Source: Sparassis latifolia (lineage: Eukaryota; Basidiomycota; Agaricomycetes; Polyporales; Sparassidaceae). From it: a stretch of DNA of 64,000 nt. Each line of letters begins with the position of its first letter. Position 1 is the first letter of the stretch. Made by a program: the position numbers and the translations under genes. The notes under the pieces are model-generated. The model was not told the origin of the DNA, ran no database searches, and saw only the letters and a list, made by a program, of their open reading frames with translations. The stretch spans positions 682,001-746,000 of the forward strand of contig CM031558.1 in assembly GCA_018466975.1 (NCBI GenBank), read 5' to 3'. Below are positions 35,300-46,639 of this stretch, piece after piece.

Positions 35300-36950
35300 T
35301 TATCCCGCCAATGAAGCTGCCATCGACAGTCTCCATCCCCTGCATAGTGTTCTCGTCTCCATCAGTCTTTGGCATGATGTCCCTCTAATAAGCGAGCCAG
35401 TTAGGACCTGTTCTGAGTTAGGAATGCAGACTCGGTGATGAACTGTGCACATGCCAATGTGTGAGGCGTAATATGAAGCTTGCATCCAGTGGGGTGCCGG
35501 AATGCCTAGCCTGTTCTGGACACCCTCTCGCATGAAGTATGCATAGACGAGCCTTTCGCCATCTGCTCGAGTGACGCCATGATGAATCGCCTTTCCACAG
35601 AAGGCTATGACAGTTCCAGGACTATAATCGATGGCGACACGCATGGCGGGGAACTTCAACCACGCGCAAGTGTAGTTGCCCAACGTCGCCAACAGGTCGT
35701 AGAAGGTGTATCTTGTCTTGCTATCTCGGTGGAAAGGAGTTTCCCGGTTGGCGATCACCTGGAGCGCATTGAATGGCGACGACCAGTTCAGCGCCATCTC
35801 TCGCAATTCTGGGTCTTGCTGGATCAAACCCAAGCACTGGCGTCCTGCGGCATATAGTGTTGGGTGAACGACGGCCAGGATGGCGCCCAGCAATGCGGAG
35901 GAGTCATGAATATCACGCAGCCAACTTCTTCCGCCCTCAAGCTTCAGGCTGGCGGAGGTCTCCAGCCTCCCAGACTCCATATGCTGCAAAGGCTGTCCAG
36001 ACGCAAGGCAAATGGCGTGGCGAGGAGACCCACCTCTCTTACTTGTTGGAACCAACCTGGCGAGAGACACAAGGAGCCCGCTGGGAATTGGGCACACTCC
36101 TCAGGAGGCAAGAAGTACAACGGGTTGTGTCGCCAACTGGCGGTGGTGCTGGAAGGCTTACTGGCTGCTATTGCTGGGTGTAGGGCCCTGGTCGCTTGGA
36201 GCATCTTTGTCTGACAAATTTGTCAGATCACAGCGCAAGGCTGGGCAAGCCACTCACCTGGCGGTCTGGTATCAACACTCTTGGAAGTATCCAAGCCAAG
36301 ATGCGTCCGCATGTCCACGAGGGTGGCGGGCTGGTCTATGCGTATTTCGCTCTCACCAAATGGAGGAGGCCACTTCCATTCCAGTTCTGCCTCGAGGACT
36401 TCATTCTGCCCCGTGGGCTGAATCGAAAGGCTGTCGCAATATCTATCAATGTCCCACTGCAGCCTTACTATTACAATGGCGTGATCAGTGTGATCAGACC
36501 TGCGGCAAGACTAATGACTACCAGGATTACGGATGGCCTTCACAAGAGCATCTGCAATGCCATTGCACTCCAATAGGAGGGCGGATGGCATGGACGGAGG
36601 CACTTCTATAGATGGCGCAGAATGGGCTGCATGAGTGGCCAGATGGAGCTTTCGGCGGAACATGAGCTCCAAGACTCCTGCTATCTGATCGGTCAGTGGC
36701 ATGGGTGACAGATTGCTCATCTTGATACTGTCTGCCAATCAATGGGACGATTACAGCATGCATCGGTTGAAGGAACGCACAGGTGTATGGCGGGCTCAGG
36801 CGGTTGGCTTGCAGATGCAGGGGAGAATGTAGGAGGGGCCAGAATGGCAAAGAACAGTATGCATTCATCTGCCTGCATATTGCTTGCAAGCACGTCCCTT
36901 GCACATCTCACATGTTCATCATGCCGCCGAGCCAGACATGATGCCGCCAT
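35300..36950 (-). CDS. TET/JBP-family 2-oxoglutarate/Fe(II) dioxygenase, possibly disrupted
   Basis: TET/JBP enzymes oxidise 5-methylcytosine or thymine in DNA; fungal members often ride in KDZ elements. The core, about 35,870-35,480, reads FNALQVIANRETPFHRD (iron His-x-Asp), TRYTFYDLLATLGNYTCAWL, YSPGTVIAFCGKAIHHGV (distal His) and GERLVYAYFMREGVQNRLG (2OG Arg), so all catalytic residues are present. Upstream exons: ARDVLASNMQADECILFFAI (from ATG at 36,950), AGVLELMFRRKLHLATH and LLLECNGIADALVKAI, then IDRYCDSLSIQPTGQNEVLE near 36,450, then PLYFLPPEECAQFPAGSLCL near 36,080. Frame changes near 36,722 and 35,945 that splicing does not readily explain suggest disruption. The exon chain 36,520-36,210 is uncertain. 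Confidence 0.8.
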
Positions 36951-37397
36951 GCCGGATCACGGGCCGGGTGGTCCGCCATGTCTGGGCCCTTCGTCACTGC
37001 CATCTAATTGGCCGAGCCTAACTCCGAGGAAGCCCTTTATCCCACAGATTGGCATGCAGATGATCGCCAGATTGCCTCCGCCCAGCATTCGTGAGATGAA
37101 GTTGGCGTGGTGTGCTCTGCCATAGAAGCGGCATTCAACATTGCCTTTCACCAGGCATGAATGCTAGTGCATACCTACTACCACCTCCCGCCACTGCGAA
37201 AAATACACATACAATGCTTCAGCAGTCACCACACACCATGGCGAGGAGGGTAATTGGTGTAAGCCCAAATGGGCCATCAGCACGTGCATGTTGAGTTGTG
37301 GGCGGCCGATGAGGAAATGGACAGAGCGCTGCCCGTTGAACTATCGACCCCCTTCACTGCCCCAACACAAAAATCTCATCCTCGACATCAAGAAAGC
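36951..37397. promoter_or_regulatory. Divergent promoter region, TET/JBP gene / HMG-box gene
   Basis: About 450 bp between the ATG of the dioxygenase (minus) and the ATG of the HMG-box-like gene (plus). Shared upstream DNA suggests joint expression of the two cargo genes. No specific binding site was recognised. Confidence 0.45.
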
Positions 37398-40300
37398 ATG
37401 CCAGCGAGATTTGTAATTTTGACGGAGCATCAGCCCATACTCTCTGAGAAGCTGCGGTCTTATGACACGGCAGATGCCAAGGGACGCAAGACTCTGGTTC
37501 AGAGCTTGTGCCAGAAGCTGAAGACACAGTTTGTCGACACGTCAAATTATGACGACATCATTGTGGAAACTGTGAGCAGTGTTTCATGTCTGTGAGGTCC
37601 CCACTAACTCTCACCGCAGAAAATCTGAGAGTGGCTCAATAACCACGCCCGCCATGCGCAGGAGAAAGCGACGAAAAAGCGTATGCATGTTTCTGGCAAG
37701 CCCAATGCCTTCAAGGTGTGGGATGCGCTGGAGAGGGACAAGGTGACTGAGGCCGCGCGAGCACTCGCTGCAGATAAGGGTTGCAATGTCTCCAAGGTGT
37801 GGAGAGTCGCACGGAGTGCCGAATGGGCAAAACTGTCCGAGGAGGAGCAGAAGGTGTATGAGGAAAAGGCGGAAAGTTGGTGCAATGGCACTCTGGATGA
37901 TAAGACGAAAATGAAGTGCGTACCTCCTGTCACGTAGCATAAGGCAAATCCTGACCTAAGACAGGCTGAGGGAGCAGCGAATGATGCAATATCTGAAGAA
38001 GTTTGCCAAGACTATGTGGGACACCATGGGCATTCGCATGGCATTCATGCTAGCATATCCGAAGGAAGCGGGGAGTCTGAAGGTAGAGATGTGAGCGTAG
38101 ACCGTCTGACTGTCGCCATCTGCTAACCCCCGAGTGAAGGGTGGAGGTCAACCACGCCATCACCAATGGAACTCCATTCGGGGCCTATCCTGGGTGGCTG
38201 CGTGCTTACCAGCCTCTAGCAAAGGTGTTCTCTGAGTGGGCCAAAGGCGAATACGGTAAGAAGACCTCAGTTGCATTGTCGCTGGCACACTGACCTGATT
38301 CCTTAGGTGTGACTGAGACTACGGTGACGGTGAAGAAGACACCTGCCGATTGCATGCGGGCCATGGACAAGATTCAGTTGACAGCCAACGGTTTTCCTCT
38401 GCTCCCATCGGTGCCTGAAGGTATGGCGGAAGCGCCTCTCAAGGTGATGAAGGTACAAGTTCGAGACTTCATGAATCATCACTATGGTATGACACTCCCA
38501 CTCAGTGTTGAGAGATGCTGACCAGTTTACAGCATTGGCGAAGGGTGTTCAGAACTGCAAGTCGCCATGGATGAAGCTGAACAGCATAGACGACATCAAT
38601 GAGGTTATTCCAGCGGAGATGCTACCTGAGAACTTCCAGTGGATCGATCCCTCAAAGATGACAAGTGTTCCCGTTTGTGCCCTCCTTGACCACTGGCAGG
38701 CACGCCAAGAGGAACATGGACCTGAGCAGACCATGCGATTCACCCAGTACTTCGACAAGGATGGCGAAGCTGCTCCCGCCAAGTATGATCCTCTTCCACC
38801 ACTTGACGGATCAGCACAGGCATTAGAAGAAGGATCTGAACATGAGGTCCAAGAAGCACTCACACCCAAGAAGGCGGGGAAGGTGAAGAAGAAGGGTAAA
38901 CCTGTGCGCAAGGTCACGGGAAAGGCGGCATCGAAGGCGACAAAGGGCAAAGCGGCCCCTGGCAGAGCCAAAGGCGGTGGGCGTAAACGCAAGACGAAAG
39001 ATGCATACGACTCGGAAGATGATGCCAGAAGCAGCCAAGACTCTGATCGGAGTTCGCCAGATATACCCAGCATGGCTTCCGAAGAAGATACGGCCAGCGA
39101 TGAAGATTCAGGGGATGGCGAGAGCGTGATTGCGAATAAAGCGAAGGGCAAGGCAGTCGCCACCACCAATGGACGTAAGGCTAACAATGGCGGTGCACCT
39201 CAAGCGAGTGGTAGCGGCGGTGCCAAGACGAAGGCAAAGCGAGGTCTCCAAGACCTTCCTCTGGGCGAACTGCACAGATTTGACACAGAGGAGACCGATG
39301 AAGCATGGAGTGAACTGGAGCCCAGTACAAAGGAGCTCAGGCTTGAGCTTCAAGGCCGAGCCCCACGTCTCACTGGCGGGAGTACTGTGGGGAGTACTGT
39401 GCCCCACCTCATCAAAAGGAGAGACGTGTTTCTCGCCACCCTTTCCGTCGAACCGCGATACCAGGATATGCTGAAGCAAGTCAAGATTGCGACTGTGGTG
39501 AGCTCCTTTCGTGGGGATTCATATACACTATTGATCATCCGTCATATAGCCCCAGGTGTATCGTTTCGCCAGGTATGATCCGATTCCCTGGAGCGAATGG
39601 TCGTATGGCCAGCGCTACCTCCCGCCGTCATTTCATGCGGTGGACAACTTTGACATCGTCGAGAACTGGTTGGGCGACAAACCATGGCTGACAAAATATC
39701 GGTTCTTACATCCACAGGGCGTACAACAATCTGCACTCGTGATTGGTATGGCGCTGAGGGACCTCACACGATCTCAGTTCATTGAGGAGGGCGAACCGAC
39801 CAACCTTCCCGACTATGTGGTGAACTCGGCGATCTCATTTGACACAGTAGAGCAGCTGCTTCGCTGTTGCGAGATCATTACCTTGAACATGGTGGAAGGG
39901 AACGTCACCCATGCCATGGTGAAGCCAGTGAGCAAGCCTGCCATACGCGGTGCCCCACAAGGTGGCGATGGCCTTGGGGGCCAGGAGGAGCAGGAAGGTG
40001 ATGCCTCTGCAAGAACTCACGATGGCGCTGCTACTGCTGCCAAAGTTCACAAGGCTCACCAGCCTGCCCCCATGGCTGACAAACCAATCATTCCAAGTGG
40101 AGGAGACGAAGGGCCGAGCCAGGAGACCAGTGGTGGGGCCTCTGACGATGGCGAAGAGGACGATGCACACTTGTCCGTACCTAGCAGTGGTGCTGAACGA
40201 CCGCCACCGCCTCCGTTTATACCTAAGACGAGGAAGGCCGCAGCCACGGAAGACCGTCCATCAGGTCAAGCCAAAGCGCTCCAGGGAAGGTCGATCACCG

Positions 40301-40809
40301 ATGCCCTTCAGAGTAATATCCCCGGCAGGATCACTCGCAGTCAGCATCAAGCGATGGATGAGTCGCCCGCCAAGAATACCCGCAGTCAGCATCCACTAGG
40401 AGCTGTGAAAGATTTGAAGAAGCTTCCTGATCCAAAGCGGAAACGTCAACCAGCACGTCCCGAGCCCGATGGCGAAGACAGCTCTGGCGAAGACAATCCG
40501 CCACCTCGGAAGCGTGGACGTGGTACTCGGGACGAGTTGGTAGTGGCCTCGCCGAGGAAGAAGAATGCGAGGCCGAGGACTCGGATGATGGTGACAAGCC
40601 TCCCGCAAAGCGAAGACGAGCTCTGCCTCAGACCCCGGAGGTCAAGGACAAGGAGAAACCAAGCTGAAGCCGGTCCGTCTGGGGAAAGCAGCCACCAAAG
40701 TGAAAGAGAGTGGCTGTTGGCGCAGGTCGCAAGACCCGCAGTGGCGGCACCAGACCTTGACAATATAACTCCAGTTCAAAGTAGACTCGTAGGCTTCCAC
40801 ATTGTTTAA
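37398..40809 (+). CDS. Large basic nuclear-type protein with HMG-box-like domain, KDZ element cargo
   Basis: Exons 37398-37571, about 37632-37915, 37965-38090, 38140-38255, 38307-38486, 38533-39497 and 39556-40809 give about 1032 residues. An HMG-box-like segment lies near residues 75-135: KPNAFKVWDALERD, then SKVWRVARSAEWAKLSEEEQ and KVYEEKAESW. A conserved-looking region follows (MGIRMAFMLAYPKE, NGTPFGAYPGWLRA, VQVRDFMNHHY), then Lys-rich stretches (KAGKVKKKGKPVRKVTGKAA) and Ser/Asp tracts, then a second folded region (YDPIPWSEWSYGQRYLPPSF, NWLGDKPWLTKYRFLHPQG), and a basic Pro-rich tail. If exon 2 began at the stronger acceptor (37620) it would meet a TGA at 37,626. The acceptor at 37,632 avoids it. 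DNA binding and nuclear location are inferred. Confidence 0.7.
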
Positions 40810-40989
40810 TGTGACCCATAGATCTACATAGGTAAAGCCATGGAGATGGTGGCAATGGCGAGGGGAGTTGGCGAGAACTTCAGCAGGCATTCAGTTGACT
40901 TGGAGTGGCAGTGGCGAATCGAGTGCATGGAGATTCCATGCTAGGTTAAAAAGCATGTATATCAATACTCTAATGACTACACATTGTGG

Positions 40990-43900
40990 CTATCTGGGCG
41001 AAAGGCGGTGAAGACCATGGCGGAGTCGACCTTCTCTCGAATGCGCCCAGAGACTTCGCCACCAGCGAGGTTTCCTCTCTGCCGCCGCCACCTCCTTCCC
41101 CACCTTCTTCGCTTCATCCAAAGCGGACGTCGCCACCGCCATCGAATCCTCTTTGGCGAGCGCCAATTCCATCTCCAGCTTGCTCGCTTGAGCGATCGCC
41201 TCTGCCGCCGAAGACCTGAGCTCCTTCTCCATGCTGTCTGACCGCGCTGCCTGGAGCTCCATCGAATGACGGAGGTCGGCCAATTCGCCCTGCAGCTTGT
41301 CGACATCCGCTTGGCTCACCGTCTGGTTCGCGCCTTGCTCCAACCTGTTGACCTTCTCCTTGAGCTCTGGCAGGCAATGTCGCTTGGCGACGAGGTCCGC
41401 CACCGCCAACTTCACGCTCTCCTGAAGCTCGATGGTGACCGGCCTGCGAAACTCCTCCATGGCCAACTTGACCTCTTCGCGAATGCTCCGGGCATTTTCT
41501 TGAAATGCGGATGGCGGGTTGATTCGCTGGAGTGCCACTGTGATCTCTGCCTTGACGGTGTTGAGGTCCGCCATCCTCTCCTGGAATTGGACTTCCATCC
41601 CGTCCTTGTGCGCCAGGAACTCCTGTCGCAACTCGGCACAATTCGCGCAGTCATCGTTGGATGACTGCGAGGTTTCTTCGCCACTGGGGGTGTCGCCTTC
41701 GTTCACCGGAGCGGGACTTCCAGTAGACACTCGCTGGACGTCGCGCAAGTGGGGTGCTGTATCCCTGGTCAGCGCTGCATGGATTCGAAGCTGTGGCGGG
41801 CGCACTTACCCTTGCTGGTCGGAGGCACTGCTCTGAGGCAGTTCGCCTTCGCATCCCTTTTCGCCTCCACCTCCTTCTTCACTGCATTGCGGTCCAGTGG
41901 GGCGCCCCTCTTAGCTGGCCTTCGCCCTTCATCGAGATGTCCTGCCTTCGCCAATGTGGAGGACTTCGCTCCCTTCGATGCCTTGGATATCTCCAGGGAG
42001 GGCGTCACCTCCTGTGCCACCTCGGCAGCTCCTGCGCTCATCTCATGGGGCATCAGCAGCAAACGCCGCCGATCGTCGTGTGGCCGCTCCAAGGACGCGC
42101 GCTGTTTCATGGTTACATCGACTCCAGCTGCGACAAGATGTCCTGCTTACCTCATCCTCCGCCACCTCTGCCTGATACTCTGGCACATCCTCTGGTTCGT
42201 CGGCGACTGGTGTCAGCATGCGCTTGCTGCTGCTAGCTTGCGGCGGAGCAGCTGGCCCTGTTTGGAAGGTCATAGCCCGCACCGCCTCCATTGCCAGCCT
42301 GGCGGCTTCCTCCATGCCATCGCCTTCCGCCAGAGGCATCTTGGCTGCTGCCTTCAGAGCACTCGCCTTCGCCTTCCTGGTGATCACGGGCACCATTGGG
42401 CCCGAGCGACCTCCCATCGCCACCCTTGTCATCTGCCCGCCCTCCTTCGCAACAGACTTGGCAGGCGGGACCTCATCCGCCTCACGTACTGAGGTCCTGG
42501 TGACCTCGCCACCATCTTGCGCACCTGAGTTTTGGCTCCTCACCGGCTTTGGCTTGTGTCCTGATTTCTTACCTTCGCCAGGTTTGGCGACCGCACCAGA
42601 CTTGGCAGGCGCGCCAGACTTGGAGACCTCGCCAGAGTTGGCGACCTCGCCAGAGTTGGACAGAGCCACAGCTCCAGTGGCGGTGGCGGACTTGGTGGCG
42701 CGCTTGGACTTCGACGATTTCTCCACCGAGGCCTCGCCTTCAGCGTTGGCTTCATAGCGCGTGACGGTCGCCTTCTGCTTCGTCGCCTCGACCTCCTCGC
42801 CACCCTTGACCATGGAGCTGGATGCTGCAGCATTGCGCGTCTTGGTCTTCTTCAGCGACTTGCGCTTCGACGCTCCCATGACCATGGGTTCTGCACCGTC
42901 GGGCTCATCGGAGTCGACCTTGACGTCGTATGGAGGTGGCGACGTGGGCAGTGGCTTGCCCTCTACCACCAGCGCTGCGCACATCTCTTGGAACTCACGC
43001 TGTGCGGTGTGTGAGTTTCCTCGCAGGGGCACGCCGTCCGTGTTCCTCGGCGCGATGCTGCAACTGACGCCTCGTGCTGCACATTCGAGGCAGCGACCAA
43101 AGTTGGCGGTGTTGAGCTTGCATGGCCACTCTTTCTCCTGGCAGCCAACGCAAGGGACGAGCTGCAGGAACATTAGCACAGGTCAATGTCTCACAAGATC
43201 ATTACTCACCAAATCTGTTGCATGTGCCCACATGAAGTCAGACACGCGGGTGGACGTCTTTTTCCACATGTCCTTCTGCGACACTGTCACCTTTGCCTTC
43301 CCCTTTGCCGTCGCCTTCCCCTTCACCGTCGCCTTTGCCTTCCCCTTCGCCTTCCCCTTCGGTGCGACATGAGGTGTCGCCGTCATCCTCATTGTCTGTT
43401 TGACAGGTTTGGCAGGGGCGTTCGTCTTCGCAACACCGTCGTTACAGTCCCCTGCGGTCTTGGCGGGTAGATTGGAAGGCGGTGCCGGAGTCTCGTCTTC
43501 GCTTTCGATGAACTCCTTGCTCTTGTATTCCTTCGTCGCACGCTTCTTCTTTGGCGGCTTGACGGTCGGTACTTCCTCTTCATCGCTTGACTCCTTCGCC
43601 TTCCTCTTCCCGCTCTTCTTCGTGCTCACCTTCGAGCCCTCCACCTCGGTCTGCGCCATCCTCTTCTGCGCACGCTGCGCTCGGCCAGAGGTGGTCGGGG
43701 CCTCGCCTTTCTCCTTTGCGACCTCGATCGGCTTCATCCGCTTCGCCTTCGGAGCTGCCTCCTCATTCTCACTCTCCTCACTCGACTCTGTGATGACCGC
43801 CTTGCGCTTTCGGAGTGATGGGGCAGCTGGCGAGATCGATATTGGTCTGGCAGTTGGCGGAGGGGGCGACGCCGCATCGACCTCGATGGATTCGGGCTGG

Positions 43901-44764
43901 CCTGCACCCAGCACGTCTTCCGCCATCTCATCGTCATCATCTTTGTCGGCATCGTCGTCCTCGTCACTGTCGGCATCGTCGTTGTCCTCGCCCTCCTGCT
44001 CCTCTCCCTCTCCCTCTCCCTCTCCCTCTCCCTCTCCCCCATCCTCTTCCTCGCTCATCGCATGCGCCGCCTTCCCCTGCGCCTTCTCCTTGCTCTTGCC
44101 CTTTCCCTTGTCCTCCCCCACCTCCACGTGGACGATACGCTCACCCACCATGCCTGTCCCGACGTCGTTGTCAGCTCTTTCCTTGCCTTTCCCCTTGGTG
44201 ACGAGGTCCCCGGTAGCCAGGTCCTCCTCGCCACGTCCCTGGGTGTCGTCATCGGCTGGCACATTGCCCCAGCCCTCCGCTGGCATACTCTTCACCGGTG
44301 GCAGCTTGCAATATGGATCTGGTGCAGTCAGTGTGTCGCTTGACGCCTCACAACGCTTGTGACTCACCTTCAGTCCACCACTGCCTTCCCAGGTCCTCAC
44401 ACTCCCCATACTCGCGCACAGCCAGAGGGTACCTCTTGTATATCCTCTCGTCCTCGTTCGATATGTGGTCCAGCCGCGCCAGGGCCTTCTGCTGGTACGC
44501 CCGGGTGAATTCCAGCAACGCACTGATGACGATGCCAGGCATCCTCAACGACTTCAAGGGCTGCGGGAAACTCTTTTCAAGCCGACTCTGTGTGGCATAT
44601 TCGGTGAGGGTATGCCAGACCTGCGACCGATGACTTACCACTTCGAGGTAAATCCTCGCCTCCCAGTCCGAATAGCGAGGGTCGTCCTGGCGAGGCGCCG
44701 CTGCAACAATGGCCGTCAGTCGCGCGGCCTGCAGAACATAGTTGGGGTCGATATCCAGAGTCAT
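40990..44764 (-). CDS. 1191-aa protein with Zn2Cys6-spaced cysteine cluster and coiled coil, KDZ element cargo
   Basis: Five exons that splice in phase with no break: 44764-44368, 44318-43210, 43161-42151, 42101-41810 and 41756-40990. Residues 1-135 look helical (MTLDIDPNYVLQAARLTAIV, SHRSQVWHTLTEYATQSRLE). Residues 150-500 are acidic and Lys-rich, with an EGEGEGEGEGE run from a CTCCCT simple repeat. At about 505-535 the cysteines are spaced C-x2-C-x6-C-x9-C-x2-C-x6-C (CVGCQEKEWPC ... CLECAARGVSC), the spacing of fungal Zn(II)2Cys6 clusters. A low-complexity stretch repeats SGEVANSGEVSKSG. The C-terminal 230 residues form a long coiled coil (LKEKVNRLEQGANQTVSQAD). DNA binding and dimerisation are inferred. 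No known full-length homologue was recognised. Confidence 0.7.
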
Positions 44765-45133
44765 GGCGAGCTTGGCAGAAGAAAGCGTGAGGGTGTTTCA
44801 AAAGCAGAGGTTGCAGTACAGCGGAGGCGGAGCAGACGACGCTATGAGCTGGCAGACGCGATCTGCACCAAGTTCAACTTCACACGCCACGCGACCACGT
44901 GCTTTGCACGTGATCGCTGGACTTGCACGATTTCTCAAGTCTCTCAAGGTCAGTGTGACCTGCTGCAAGTTCTCATAGCTCCCAACAGTAAGTTCTATTG
45001 CTCTCCTTGTGGAATCTGACTCCTTCGTGATGTTATCTGACCTTTCTATGTCATATCAATCCCCTTTCTACAACTGATCTCCCGCGATCCAGGACTGATC
45101 GAAGACTTGTCTGCTCGCCACAATCTACCTGCC
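44765..45133. promoter_or_regulatory. Divergent promoter region, Zn-cluster gene / repeat-protein gene
   Basis: About 370 bp separate two divergent start codons inside the KDZ element. It contains CGACCACGTG at about 44,892, an E-box-like palindrome. Promoter function is inferred from position. Confidence 0.4.
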
Positions 45134-46532
45134 ATGGCCAGTGACGCGGAACCTCCTGACACGCTGGACATTACGATGGGCGAGTCGGATGAGGAGGATA
45201 GTATCGCTGAGCCCCGTCGTCCACTCATTTCGGATCTCCTTGACTCTCCTGGATCTGCCCAGATCTCCTTGCCTCTCCACTCTGCTTCTCAGACACCCCT
45301 CACGCCCCGCCACACTACCCCGTCCCTGGCAGCTCCATTTGCGCCATCCAACTCGCCACATGAGCATCTTCACCGCCACGCCTCGCCAAAGGTACAGGCA
45401 TCATCTGGATCTGTGGCGCCTGTGGAGGGAAGTCGCGCACTTATTCCTGACCCTCTGGCGCCAGCTTGGGATGAAAGTCGTGGCAGTTCGCCAATCCATA
45501 GGCGTGCACTCATCTCAGATTCCACCCCCACTGCGCCCAGTGGAATGTTCGACTTCGACACTCCTGGCATCTCGCCAATCCCTCGACGTGCCCTGTTGGA
45601 AGCTACTTCCCTTCCTCCACCAGCTCACACTTTCGACTTTCGCACTCCTGACACCTCCCAACTCCCTCGACGATCGCTCATCGCTGAGCCCCTTGACGCT
45701 ACACCACGTACATCCATCCACTTCGATAGTCAAGCAAGTACGCCGATGGCGAGGGGCATGCTGGTGGACGAGACACTTGATGCGGAACCAGTGCCGAAAC
45801 TGCTGGACTTTGACAATAGTCCTCCTGCCACGCCAGGACGACGGCGAGCTCTGGTGATAGACAGCCCTGGCGCGACGCCTGTGCATAGCCAGGTCCGGTG
45901 GCTAAATAGTCCCAGCACTTCGCCTCCAAAGAGGCAGCCTTTGTTGGACGATGTTTTAAGTCCACCGCCTCCGCCATCGGCGCCCTCTCACTCGCCAGCT
46001 CGCACTTTCGATGACAGCAATTTCCGCCACGATGCACCTGTCATTCACTATATGAAAGGCAGCATCGAGCCAGTCACTGTTACTTCCAGGATGCCAAGTC
46101 TGGCAGCACTTCCAGATGAGCTGCCGATCCATCGTCCCACCCATTGGGAACAGGTTCCAGGCTTATTCCCAGATACCACACAGCTGCTGCCAATGGCAGT
46201 CCCTGGAGAGACGAATGCCGCTTCTGGCTCACAAGTGGCCCGCCTCGGTAGATCGTTTGCGCAGATCGCAGCAGAGGCAGACAGTTCCAGTGAGTGCATC
46301 CCTGGCAACCTTCAGTCTGATGTTGACCTTATTCATAGTGGACGATGACGAAGGTGATAGCTTTGCGGTTAGTCGTCGTCGCGCCATGTTGCGGGAGCAC
46401 ATTGTATGTCTTCAGCGTGAGCTCAACCTCACTGAGGATATGCACATTGCGAACCTCAATGCCAGCTCGACCGTGTTCCAAATGGGGTACATTCTGAGGG
46501 ACATTCGTGGCGAGGCGTATCGCAGCAACTGA
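45134..46532 (+). CDS. 449-aa protein of degenerate 33-residue repeats, KDZ element cargo
   Basis: Two exons, 45134-46289 and 46339-46532. An acidic start (MASDAEPPDTLDITMGESDE) is followed by about eight degenerate repeats centred on an RR-x-L-I/L/V motif: RRPLISDLLDSP, SRALIPDPLAP, RRALISDSTPTAP, RRALLEATSLPPP, RRSLIAEPLDATP, ARGMLVDETLDAEP, RRALVIDSPGATP and RQPLLDDVLSPPP. Most are followed by a HxFDF/LLDFD-like word. The second exon encodes a predicted helix (MLREHIVCLQRELNLTEDMH). A longer start at 45,107 is possible. The regular short linear motifs suggest a multivalent binding scaffold, which is inference. No family recognised. Confidence 0.6.
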
Positions 46533-46639
46533 ACTAGTGTCTTTGAGCATTTTGGTGTTAGCAATATATGACCGCTATGTAACAGCTTGTATACCAGTAC
46601 AAAATGGATACATTCACTTCTGCATCACTAAGCTCTAAA

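Noticed and set aside
38549..39187. 212-aa minus-strand Ser/Leu-rich frame
   Set aside because: Antisense of the Lys/Ser-rich exon of the HMG-box-like gene.
43400..44362. 320-aa plus-strand Ser/Pro-rich frame
   Set aside because: Mirror of the acidic Lys-rich exon of the 1191-aa gene, which has matching splice sites on both sides.
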